Assembly: GCA_029263295.1 (NCBI GenBank)
Contig: JAJCXT010000029.1
Span: 1-64,000, forward strand
Direction: 5' to 3'
Length of the DNA stretch: 64,000 nucleotides
From: Acidobacteriota bacterium
GTDB taxonomy: Bacteria; Acidobacteriota; UBA890; WLXD01
Part shown: positions 51,997 to 60,280 of the stretch, piece by piece
Layout: every line of letters starts with the position of its first letter
Numbering within the stretch: the stretch's first letter is position 1
The notes under the pieces: model-generated
The model's input: only the letters and a program-made list of their open reading frames with translations
Database searches by the model: none
Told to the model about the DNA's origin: nothing
Made by a program: the position numbers and the translations under genes

Positions 51997-53265
51997 GTGA
52001 AGCACCGTGTCGTCTGGGCTCTGATTCTTCTGTCGCTCGCACCGCTTGCTGCAAGTGCGCAGGAACCGTTCGATGTCGCGGCTGCAACCGACGCGTACCT
52101 GTCACAACTGTCGCCGGAGCAGAAAGCGAGTTCGGACGCCTACTTCGAGGGCGGCTACTGGCTAATCCTCTGGGTCTTCCTGTACGGCGCCGTGGAGATG
52201 TGGCTGTTGCTCGGCCTCGGATGGTCGGCCCGCATGCGCGACCTGGCCGAGCGCGTCACGTCGAAGGCACCCCTGCGGACGGCGCTCTACGCGGTCCAGT
52301 TCGTGCTCCTGACTGCGGTGCTCGACTTCCCGCTCACCTGGTACACCGGGTTCTTTCGCGAGCACCAGTACGAACTCGCCAACCAGACGTTCGGTCCCTG
52401 GTTCGGCCAGCAGATGATCGGCCTGGGGCTCGGTTTGGTGGTTGTTCCGCTGCTGCTGATGGCCCTGTACGGAGTATTCCGGCGAGCCCCGCAGACCTGG
52501 TGGCTGTGGGGGAGCGCGGTCATGATGGCGTTCCTGGTAATCGGGATGCTACTGGCGCCGGTCTACATCTCTCCGCTGTTCAACACCTACACCCCGGTCG
52601 AACGCCCGGATGTGCGCGACCCGGTCCTGGAGATGGCGCGTGCCAACGGCGTACCCGTGGACAACGTTTACGTATTCGACGCCTCGGTTCAGAGCACGCG
52701 CATCAGCGCCAACGTCAGCGGCATCCTCGGCACGATGCGAGTGAGCCTCAACGACAACCTGCTCAATCGGACGTCGGTGCCGGAGATCAAGGCGGTCATG
52801 GGCCATGAACTGGGCCACTACGTGCTCAACCACGCTTACGAAGGGTTGATGTTCTTCACGCTCGTGATTCTCGGCGCCTTCGGATTCCTGAGGTTCACGT
52901 ACGACTGGGCGCTGGCCCGCTGGGGCGACGGCTGGGGAGTACGGGGGATCGCCGATCCCGCAGGCCTGCCGCTGCTGATTCTCCTGATGTCGATCTACGG
53001 CTTCGCGCTCACGCCGGTGCTGAACACCTACATCCGCGTCAACGAGGCCGAAGCCGACATCTTCGGCCTCAACGCCGCCCGCGAGCCCGACGGCTTTGCT
53101 ACCACGGCCCTGAAGCTGAGCGAGTACCGCAAGCTCAACCCCGGTCCGATCGAGGAATTTCTCTTTTTCGACCACCCGAGCGGCCGGGCACGCATCCAGA
53201 TGGCGATGCAATGGAAGGCCGAGCACCTCGACGAAGTGGATGAGTCCGGCGGCGCAGCCGAGTAG
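51997..53265 (+). CDS. M48-family (Ste24/CAAX-type) membrane peptidase
   Basis: The GTG at 51997 has GGAGG five bases upstream and begins a signal-like helix; an ATG at 51982 overlapping the previous stop is the alternative start. The protein has several helices (about 45-70, 100-125, 150-175, 185-205), the Ste24-type region ISPLFNTYTPVERPDVRDPV, the zinc motif MGHELGHYVLNH and the third ligand in RVNEAEADIFGLNAAR. The end, FLFFDHPSGRARIQMA, is also typical. Bacterial Ste24 homologues take part in membrane protein quality control. No prenylation substrate is implied. Confidence 0.9.
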   Translation: MKHRVVWALILLSLAPLAASAQEPFDVAAATDAYLSQLSPEQKASSDAYFEGGYWLILWVFLYGAVEMWLLLGLGWSARMRDLAERVTSKAPLRTALYAVQFVLLTAVLDFPLTWYTGFFREHQYELANQTFGPWFGQQMIGLGLGLVVVPLLLMALYGVFRRAPQTWWLWGSAVMMAFLVIGMLLAPVYISPLFNTYTPVERPDVRDPVLEMARANGVPVDNVYVFDASVQSTRISANVSGILGTMRVSLNDNLLNRTSVPEIKAVMGHELGHYVLNHAYEGLMFFTLVILGAFGFLRFTYDWALARWGDGWGVRGIADPAGLPLLILLMSIYGFALTPVLNTYIRVNEAEADIFGLNAAREPDGFATTALKLSEYRKLNPGPIEEFLFFDHPSGRARIQMAMQWKAEHLDEVDESGGAAE

Positions 53266-53430
53266 CTTCCCGCTACTACGGCTTCATGCACCACCCGCCG
53301 GGACTCTACTGACGCGGTCGCCGCGCATGGCCGCACAATCAGAATGGCGCTCGGACAATGAGGAGTCAGGGACCGCCAAGTGCGGCAGGCCGAACTATCT
53401 GGTAGGCGCCCGGGTTGCTAGGGTCGGTGC

Positions 53431-54195
53431 ATGGGAGTGCAGTATCGCTATCAGAACTGGCGCCGTGAGGGCACGCGCAGCTTGCTGCACGGCTTGACCC
53501 TGCGCGCGACCAAGTCGCTGCTCCCGTATCGAGAGTTGCGTGTCATGCAGCTCTCCATGGATCGACTGACGCCGCCCGACGCTCCACTCGCCGAGCTACC
53601 GTACGAGACCCGTTTTCTTGACGCGAGCGAGGTAGCACGGTTCTCCGATCAGGCGCCCGCGTTGAGGGCGAAGTTCACGAACGAAGCGGAGGCGCGTGGA
53701 GATCGTTGCTACGCCATCATCGATGGCGAGAGACTCGCTTCCTTCGGCTGGTACGCGACCCGCCCCCTTGTTGTCGCTTTCGGCATGTACATCCACTTCG
53801 ATCCCTCCTACGTCTACATGCACACGGGTTACACCCACCCCGATTACCGGGGACAGCGGCTGCACGGCATCGGCAAGGCGAAGGCCTTGCGGGTGCTGGC
53901 GGATGAAGGCATCCGGGGGATGCTCTCGTGCGTGGACGCCGACAACGTGAACTCGCTGCGTTCCTGCCAGCGTCTGGGCTGCCGTCCTTGCGGGGTCATT
54001 CGCGTCCTCAGAGGAGGGAACCGGCCCTGGAGTCTTATCTCGGCAGGATGCGCCGAGTACGGTGTCAGCCTGTCGCCAATGCCCGATCGCGCAGCGTTGC
54101 CATCTCAGTCCGTGCCGGAGCCCGCCACGGAGTGGGTACCGAACCGTCGCAGAGAGGCACCCGGTCCGTTTCCGATCGAGCGCAGGCCTGCTTAG
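53431..54195 (+). CDS. GNAT-family N-acetyltransferase
   Basis: The acetyl-CoA binding motif is seen in HPDYRGQRLHGIGKAKALRV, followed by the second GNAT half with LSCVDADNVNSLRSCQRLGC. The first 80 residues are an extension (YQNWRREGTRSLLHGLTLRA) that does not belong to the acetyltransferase core. The last 50 residues are proline- and arginine-rich and probably unstructured. The substrate is unknown. Confidence 0.82.
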   Translation: MGVQYRYQNWRREGTRSLLHGLTLRATKSLLPYRELRVMQLSMDRLTPPDAPLAELPYETRFLDASEVARFSDQAPALRAKFTNEAEARGDRCYAIIDGERLASFGWYATRPLVVAFGMYIHFDPSYVYMHTGYTHPDYRGQRLHGIGKAKALRVLADEGIRGMLSCVDADNVNSLRSCQRLGCRPCGVIRVLRGGNRPWSLISAGCAEYGVSLSPMPDRAALPSQSVPEPATEWVPNRRREAPGPFPIERRPA

Positions 54196-54210
54196 ACGCG
54201 GGGGGTGGTC

Positions 54211-54606
54211 TCAGCCCATCGGGGGCAGCCCGCCGAACTGCGGCAGGTCGTCGTTGATCTCGTCCCAGGGCGCCTTGTGGTCGACCATCATGTGGAACTG
54301 CGACTCGAACGCGGAACCATCTTCGAGGGACCCGGCATGGACGACGACGAACTCGTCCGCGGAGCCGAACACGCCGGAGCCGCACGTCGTGCAGTGGTGC
54401 CGTGTCGTGAAGCCCTCCTCGACGTAGGTGCCAAGCAGGTCCTCGCCGGCCACGACCTGGAACTTGTCGGGAGCCACGATGAAACCCGCCACGCTGGCTC
54501 CACCGCTGACCCGCTGGCACCGCGTGCAGTGGCATTCGCCGGCCACCGTGATCGCCGCATCAACCTCGTACCGGACACCGCCACACAGACAACCTCCCTT
54601 CAACAC
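54211..54606 (-). CDS. GFA-family (Mss4-like fold) zinc protein
   Basis: The 131-residue product shows the GFA metal ligands: GGCLCGGVRYE at the start, CHCTRCQRVSGGASVAGF, and CTTCGSGVFG near residue 75. The family is named after a glutathione-dependent formaldehyde-activating enzyme, but most members have unknown activity and bind zinc structurally. It is a single gene convergent with the GNAT gene. Confidence 0.9.
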   Translation of the reverse strand: MLKGGCLCGGVRYEVDAAITVAGECHCTRCQRVSGGASVAGFIVAPDKFQVVAGEDLLGTYVEEGFTTRHHCTTCGSGVFGSADEFVVVHAGSLEDGSAFESQFHMMVDHKAPWDEINDDLPQFGGLPPMG

Positions 54607-54792
54607 GACGCTTCCTCCTTTGCTTGTTGTTCGCGAGCGATCCTCGCCAGGCTAGCGTACTGGCAAGGGTCACTGCTCGGCCAGTTGGTGCCTATCTGAA
54701 TGCCGCCCTGCTAGAATCCGCGACCTCAGCCTGCGGCCGTCATCTCAAGGCTAGTTCGGGCTCTCCAGCAGACTTCCCCGAGGCTGCCCAGC

Positions 54793-57243
54793 ATGTTCCA
54801 CGATCTCAGGTACGCCGTTCGATCGCTGCGGCGCGTGCCCGGATACTCGGCGGTGATCGTGGTGACGCTGGCGCTTGCGATCGGTGCCACCACGACGATC
54901 TACAGCGTCGTCAACGGCGTGTTGCTGCGGCCGCTGCCCTTCGCCGATCAGGAACGGCTGGTAACACTCTGGCAGCGGGCGCCGGGTGTCGGCGTTGACG
55001 AGGACTGGTTCTCGCCAGCTCAGTACTTCGACATCCGCGAGGGCACCTCGAGCCTCGAGCATGTTGCGTTGGCGTTCGGCCAGGAGATGACGCTCACCGG
55101 CGACGGCATCGCCCCAACGCGGGTGGGAGGGCTCAGGGTGTCGTCGTCATTCTTCGATGTCCTGGGCATCACGCCGGAGTCAGGCCGTCGCCTGGCGGCG
55201 GAGGACGACGCGCCCGGCGCGACGCAGAAGGTGCTGCTCGGCCATGAGCTGTTCGCGCAGCAATTCGGAAGAGACCCCGGCATCGTTGGCCGAACGATCA
55301 TGCTCGACGGGCAGAGCCTGGAGATCGTCGGCGTGATGCCTGCGCTAGCGCTCGACGCTGACATCATGCCGACGCTCCTCACGGTGCCGGTTTTCGACCT
55401 GTTCCTGTCGTTCCCGCTCGAGGATCCCCAGGCCACAACGCGCGGGTCGGAAAACTACAACCTCATCGGCAAGCTGGCCACTGGGGCATCGCTTTCGCAG
55501 CTCGACACCGAACTGCTCGCCGTGGCTGAGGAACTCTCGAAGGACCCGGGCAGCCTGGGGGCCGGACTTTCCGCCGGAAGCGAGTACCTCATTGGCGTGG
55601 TGCCCCTCCTGGATGAGGTGACCGCCGGAGTCGCCGGCCCGCTCATGCTGCTACTTGGGGCGACAGCGGTTCTGTTGCTCATCGCCTGCGCCAACGTCGC
55701 CAACCTGCTGCTGACGCGGGCCGCCACGCGGGGCCGCGAGCTCAGTATCCGGTCGGCCCTCGGAGCGCCGAGTTCTCGGCTAATCACCCAGGCCATGCTC
55801 GAGAGCCTCGTACTCTCCGGATCAGGTGGCGCCGTTGGAGTAATCATCGCGCTGGTGGCGGTGCGAGCCCTGCACGTGGCCGCACCCGCAGACCTCCCGC
55901 GCCTGAGCGAAGTGGCCATAGATCCAGGCGTGATGTTGTTCGCTGGGCTCCTGTGCCTGGTATCGAGCCTGCTGTTTGGAGTCGGGCCTGCGCTACGCAG
56001 CGCGGCCGCGAGTCCCGGCGACGTCCTGCGCGAGAATGCCGCCGGAGTACGCGCGCGATCGATATGGCGGCGCGGCGGTTCGCGCGTTCTGGTGGTCGCG
56101 CAGGTTGCCCTGTCGATGCTGCTCGTGATCGGAGCCGGCCTGCTGATGCGTACGTTCTGGGACCTGCAAACCGTTGACCCGGGCTTCGAGCCGGACCGAG
56201 CTCTCACCTTCCGCGTCTCGCTGGCTGGCGAGAAGTACCGCGACCGCACCGCGCGCGCCAACTTCTTCGAGCAGCTGTTCGAACGCCTGGCCGCGACTCC
56301 CGGTGTGACCGCTGCCGGTGGCAGCTCGCTGTTGCCACTGACACGCGGTCTGGCCTGGACCGACTTCGTCGTCGAAGGCTTCAACGCGGACAATCCCGAC
56401 GCCCGCATTGTTGCCGACGTGATGACCGTCACCCCTGGCTACTTCGAAGCAATGGACACCGACATCGTCGCCGGCCGCGCGTTCGAAGCGCTCGATGGGG
56501 CCGAGCCCCCCGTCGTCATGGTGAACCGACACTTCGCCGAGCGGTTCTGGCCGGCCGAGGAAGCGGTGGGCAAGTGGGTTTCCGACGACCAGATAGGCCA
56601 GACGACGATCATCGGCGTGGTCGAGACGATGCGCCACTACGGGCTCGCCGCCGACACCCGACCCGCCGTCTACTACCCGCATCGAGGCCGTCCCACTCGC
56701 GGTCTGTTCGGCGTGATTGGAGTCTCCGGAGAGGTCGACGTGGTGACGCTGACGCCCGCAGTGATCGATGCGGTCAGTGATCTCGACGAGCAACTCGCTG
56801 TGTCGAACATCGATTCGATGCGCGGCCGCTTCAACGAGTCGCTCGCCCAGCAGCGCGTACTCATGTGGCTGCTCAACTTCTTCGGCGTCACCGCCCTGAC
56901 CCTGGCCACGGTCGGGTTGTACGGAGTGCTGTCGTTCGCCGTGGCGACGCACACCCGTGAAGTCGGCATTCGCAAGGCGCTCGGAGCTCGACCCCGACAC
57001 CTCTACACTCTCGTGCTGCGCGGCGCGGCGATAGTGACCCTGTCGGGTGTCGCACTGGGTGTTGTCGCCGCAGTCGGCGCCGCGCGCGTGATCGGGAGCT
57101 CGGTGTTCGGAATCGGGGCCAACGATCCGCTGTCGTTCGCCGCGGCCATCATGATCGTCTTGCCAGTCGCGTTTGCTGCCAGCCTGATACCGGCACGCCG
57201 AGCCGCACGCATTGACCCGATGCTGGCGCTCAAACAGGAATAG
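54793..57243 (+). CDS. ADOP-type ABC permease without prefix
   Basis: This 816-residue permease starts directly with the first transmembrane segment (FHDLRYAVRSLRRVPGYSAV, then LALAIGATTTIYSVVNGVLL) and has neither the cytoplasmic prefix nor a padR gene. The two MacB-like domains and FtsX bundles are intact (CANVANLLLTRAATRGRELS; LYGVLSFAVATHTREVGIRK), ending IDPMLALKQE. It stands alone. With the 9.7 kb gene it forms the prefix-less pair among the six ADOPs. Confidence 0.88.
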   Translation: MFHDLRYAVRSLRRVPGYSAVIVVTLALAIGATTTIYSVVNGVLLRPLPFADQERLVTLWQRAPGVGVDEDWFSPAQYFDIREGTSSLEHVALAFGQEMTLTGDGIAPTRVGGLRVSSSFFDVLGITPESGRRLAAEDDAPGATQKVLLGHELFAQQFGRDPGIVGRTIMLDGQSLEIVGVMPALALDADIMPTLLTVPVFDLFLSFPLEDPQATTRGSENYNLIGKLATGASLSQLDTELLAVAEELSKDPGSLGAGLSAGSEYLIGVVPLLDEVTAGVAGPLMLLLGATAVLLLIACANVANLLLTRAATRGRELSIRSALGAPSSRLITQAMLESLVLSGSGGAVGVIIALVAVRALHVAAPADLPRLSEVAIDPGVMLFAGLLCLVSSLLFGVGPALRSAAASPGDVLRENAAGVRARSIWRRGGSRVLVVAQVALSMLLVIGAGLLMRTFWDLQTVDPGFEPDRALTFRVSLAGEKYRDRTARANFFEQLFERLAATPGVTAAGGSSLLPLTRGLAWTDFVVEGFNADNPDARIVADVMTVTPGYFEAMDTDIVAGRAFEALDGAEPPVVMVNRHFAERFWPAEEAVGKWVSDDQIGQTTIIGVVETMRHYGLAADTRPAVYYPHRGRPTRGLFGVIGVSGEVDVVTLTPAVIDAVSDLDEQLAVSNIDSMRGRFNESLAQQRVLMWLLNFFGVTALTLATVGLYGVLSFAVATHTREVGIRKALGARPRHLYTLVLRGAAIVTLSGVALGVVAAVGAARVIGSSVFGIGANDPLSFAAAIMIVLPVAFAASLIPARRAARIDPMLALKQE

Positions 57244-57253
57244 CGGCGCCCAC

Positions 57254-57940
57254 CTACTCCGTGAACTCCATGCCTTGGTAGAACACCTGCACCAAGTAGC
57301 TGGTCGTGGGATGCATCTTAATGAAAGCCACGAAGATCCTCGCATTGGGGGGCTGGGCAAGCGGCGCGATGCGGATCAACCGCTGCTCCATCTGGAACTG
57401 CCTCGGGGCGTCGTCCGCGCCCATCTCGAACTCCTCGCCAGTGGGAGCGAAACGATCGGGCACGAGGGCCGTAAACTCCTCCGCGCTCATTCCCGCCTCC
57501 AGCGGGTAGCCCGTGTCCACCTGAGCAGAACCAAAGCGCTCGGTGACATGCCGATAGGCTCGATGGAAGGCGAGGAGTACGTCGTCGTAGTCGTAGTCGT
57601 CGCCGTGGTCGAACCAGAGGCGAATCATGTAGAGCTGATCCGCGGAGTTGAACACGAAGGAGATCCGTTCCAGCCCGGGCTCGAGATCCGTGAAGGTCTC
57701 GACCCCGCCGATCGATGTCCGCACGGGGTCGTACGGCGCATGCGCATCGATCGCCACCACCTCGGCCTGGCTCATCCCGAATTGCCACGGGCCGTAACCT
57801 GCCAGTGGCTCCGTAGCTCCTCCGATTCCCTGAGGCACCAGCGGCGCCGCGAACAGGCTCGCGGCGACCACGCCGACTAGCGCCACCGGCAACAGCGCAT
57901 GGCGCCACACGTCAAACGCGCCAGCCCTCGAAGATCCCAT
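57254..57940 (-). CDS. Secreted or membrane-anchored protein of unknown function
   Basis: The ATG at 57940 is favoured because GGGAG precedes it and a membrane-anchor or signal segment follows (ALLPVALVGVVAASLFAAPL). The remaining 190 residues are soluble, beginning YGPWQFGMSQAEVVAIDAHA, a short motif common in periplasmic proteins of the 'G-x-x-F-G-M-S' type. It continues with ERISFVFNSADQLYMIRLWF and an acidic stretch FDHGDDYDYDDVLLA. I do not recognise the family. It is convergent with the permease gene. Confidence 0.65.
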   Translation of the reverse strand: MGSSRAGAFDVWRHALLPVALVGVVAASLFAAPLVPQGIGGATEPLAGYGPWQFGMSQAEVVAIDAHAPYDPVRTSIGGVETFTDLEPGLERISFVFNSADQLYMIRLWFDHGDDYDYDDVLLAFHRAYRHVTERFGSAQVDTGYPLEAGMSAEEFTALVPDRFAPTGEEFEMGADDAPRQFQMEQRLIRIAPLAQPPNARIFVAFIKMHPTTSYLVQVFYQGMEFTE

Positions 57941-58167
57941 TCCGCGCTCCCGTCCAGTTTCGTTGCCCCGGCGCTGTCGCAGGTCCGCGACGGCTCTCAG
58001 AGTGAGAACCTGCGAACCCCGATTCTTACGAGGGGACGAGCCCGCGTCTCTTGCGCCGACAGGCGGCACAGGGGGAGGTTCCGGACCCGTCGAGCCCTCG
58101 GCAAGTCGCCGCCGGTTCCTAGTAACATCGGCATCGCTTGCCCATTCCCCGAATCCAGGACGGCATC

Positions 58168-59859
58168 ATGCTTCGAGTTTCACGCACTGTTGGCATCGTC
58201 ATGGCGCTTGGCGCCGCTCTTACGCTGGCTGCGCAGGAACCCGCCGAATCGTCACCGGAGGACCGCGTCGATGAGGTCTTCGAGCGCTACGACTCCACCA
58301 GCGGCCCGGGTTGCGCCGTCTCTGTGATCAGGGACGGCGAGATCGTCTACAAGCAGGGCTACGGCATGGCGAACCTCGACCACGACGTGCCAATCCGCAC
58401 CGACACCGTCTTCCACGTGGCGAGCGTGTCGAAGGAATTCACCGCCGCCTCCATTGCCTTGCTGGCGATGGAAGGGAAACTGTCGCTCGATGATCCGATT
58501 CAGAAGCACCTGCCGTGGCTGCCCGACTTCGGCCACCTCATTACCGTCCGCAACCTGGTGCATCACAACAGCGGGATCCGGGATCAGTGGTCGCTACTGC
58601 AGATGTCCGGATGGCGCTACTCACAGGACCTGATTACCGACGACGACGTCAGATACCTGCTCGAGAAGCAGCGCGATCTCAACTTCCTGCCGGGCGACGA
58701 GTACCTGTACTCGAACAGCGGCTACACGCTGATGGCGCAGATCGTCAAGGCAGTTAGCGGCCAGACGCTACGGGAGTTCACGATGGAGCGGATCTTCGAG
58801 CCCCTCGGGATGACGCGGACGCACTTCCGCGACAACTTCGCCGAGATCGTCAAGGACCAGGCGTATGGCTACAGCTGGGACGGGGAGCGTTCCGTGTACG
58901 AACTGAGCGTCACCAACTTCGACACGGTGGGCGCGACCAGCCTGCTCACCACCGTGGAGGACATGGCGCGGTGGGATCGAAACTTCATCGATCCCGTGGT
59001 CGGAGGACAGGTGTTTCTCGACCTGATTCACCAGCGCGGCAAGCTCAACAGCGGCGAGGACCAGGACTACGCGTTCGGCCTTTCCCACGGTACCTACCGT
59101 GGGTTGCCGACGGTCGGGCACGGCGGCGCCGACGCCGGCTACCGCGCCAACTTCGTTCGCTTCCCCGAGCAGGGCTACAGCTTCGTGGCGCTGTGCAATC
59201 AGGCGCAGGCCAACCCTGGCGGGCTAGCGCGCGAGGTCGCTGACATCTATCTCGAGGAGCATCTGGAACCTGTCGCGGCCGCGCAGCCCGAAGAAAACGA
59301 GGGGGCCGTCGCCGTGGCGCTTTCCGATGAGGAATTGGCGCGCGTGGAAGGCACCTACTGGTTCGAGGACAACGCGCTCGCGATCGAGATCAAGCGCCAC
59401 GAGGAAGCCGTCCAGCTGGTCGTCGGCACACAGCAATTCGAGATGATCCACACGGGCGACGGAGTGTTCCGCGCCCCGGAGATCGGCCGCACGCTTCGAT
59501 TCGAACCCACCACGGGGGTGGTCGAGAAGATGCTCCTGCTGGCCACGGACGACGCGGAGGACATCGACACGGCCGCGAAGCTGGCTGCGTTCGATGTCGA
59601 GAGCGCGGACCTGACGGAGTACGCCGGCCAGTACGGCAGCCCCGAGCTACCGGTGACCTACTACCTGGAACTGAACGAGGGCCAGCTGACCCTCAGCTGG
59701 CTCAAGGGCGACGCCGACGACCTACTACTGGTCGGCGAGGACCTGATGGTCGGCGATGCCGGCAGCCTCGAGTTCGAGCGGGGCGCAACCGGCGAGGTCA
59801 CAGGGTTCGTCCTCGACTCGGGCCGGGTCAGGAACTTCCGCTTCGAGAGAATCCGATAG
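58168..59859 (+). CDS. Serine hydrolase of the beta-lactamase (class C/PBP4*) family
   Basis: The ATG at 58168 opens a signal peptide (MLRVSRTVGIVMALGAALTL). The hydrolase domain shows the nucleophile motif SVSK in FHVASVSKEFTAASIALLAM, the Tyr motif YSNSGYTLMAQIVKA, and HGG in VGHGGADAGYRANFVRFPEQ, typical of penicillin-binding-protein-like esterases and peptidases. The C-terminal 170 residues form a beta-rich domain (ARVEGTYWFEDN, TEYAGQYGSPELPVTYYLEL), as in many two-domain family members. It is probably a periplasmic peptidase or esterase. Antibiotic resistance is not implied. Confidence 0.88.
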   Translation: MLRVSRTVGIVMALGAALTLAAQEPAESSPEDRVDEVFERYDSTSGPGCAVSVIRDGEIVYKQGYGMANLDHDVPIRTDTVFHVASVSKEFTAASIALLAMEGKLSLDDPIQKHLPWLPDFGHLITVRNLVHHNSGIRDQWSLLQMSGWRYSQDLITDDDVRYLLEKQRDLNFLPGDEYLYSNSGYTLMAQIVKAVSGQTLREFTMERIFEPLGMTRTHFRDNFAEIVKDQAYGYSWDGERSVYELSVTNFDTVGATSLLTTVEDMARWDRNFIDPVVGGQVFLDLIHQRGKLNSGEDQDYAFGLSHGTYRGLPTVGHGGADAGYRANFVRFPEQGYSFVALCNQAQANPGGLAREVADIYLEEHLEPVAAAQPEENEGAVAVALSDEELARVEGTYWFEDNALAIEIKRHEEAVQLVVGTQQFEMIHTGDGVFRAPEIGRTLRFEPTTGVVEKMLLLATDDAEDIDTAAKLAAFDVESADLTEYAGQYGSPELPVTYYLELNEGQLTLSWLKGDADDLLLVGEDLMVGDAGSLEFERGATGEVTGFVLDSGRVRNFRFERIR

Positions 59860-59901
59860 CGGCTTCCACCTAGGAGCCTCTTCGCGCGGCACCTTGTTCT
59901 G

Positions 59902-59937
59902 CGAGACAATAAACTGATAGTGTCTTTTTATGTCTCG
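59902..59937. promoter_or_regulatory. Inverted repeat overlapping the padR start (59.9 kb)
   Basis: CGAGACA (59902-59908) and TGTCTCG (59931-59937) are perfect inverted repeats around a 22-base AT-rich spacer. A third copy of the half-site, TGTCT, lies at 59921. The right arm covers the start codon itself, so a bound dimer or an RNA hairpin would affect translation start as well. Confidence 0.5.
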
Positions 59938-60280
59938 TAAAGAGTCTCGTCACTCCCGGCCAGAAGTTCTCGGCGGCTTCGAGCACCAGGTGCTGCTGGC
60001 CGTTGCGCGCCTCGACGGCCTGACCTCCTCGGTGCCCATCGTGCTCGAGTTGCAGGCACGGACCGGCCGTGAAGTCGCGGCGGCTTCGGTGTTCGTAACG
60101 CTGCGCCGACTCGAGCGTCGCGGTTACCTGTCCTCGTTCGTCGGTGATCCCGTGCCCGGTCAGGCCGGGCGCCCCCGTCGCCTCTTCCGTCTCCTGCCCG
60201 AGGGGCTCGAGGCTGTGCGCGAGGCCGGCGAGGTATTACGACGGCTCTCCGAAGGCCTCTCGCTCGGAGATCTGGCGTGA
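59930..60280 (+). CDS. PadR-family transcriptional regulator
   Basis: The 116-residue product has the PadR winged helix: LGGFEHQVLLAVARLDG, VFVTLRRLERRGYLSSFVGD and AGRPRRLFRLLPEGLEAVRE. The residues usually forming the tip, YYD, read LFR here. Its TGA overlaps the GTG of the permease gene by four bases. An inverted repeat overlaps its start codon. Confidence 0.9.
   Translation: MSRKESRHSRPEVLGGFEHQVLLAVARLDGLTSSVPIVLELQARTGREVAAASVFVTLRRLERRGYLSSFVGDPVPGQAGRPRRLFRLLPEGLEAVREAGEVLRRLSEGLSLGDLA

Noticed and set aside
57570-57606. Repeats of GTCGTA on the plus strand
   Set aside because: They encode the acidic Asp/Tyr stretch (DDYDYDD) of the minus-strand protein and are a codon effect, not an independent repeat.
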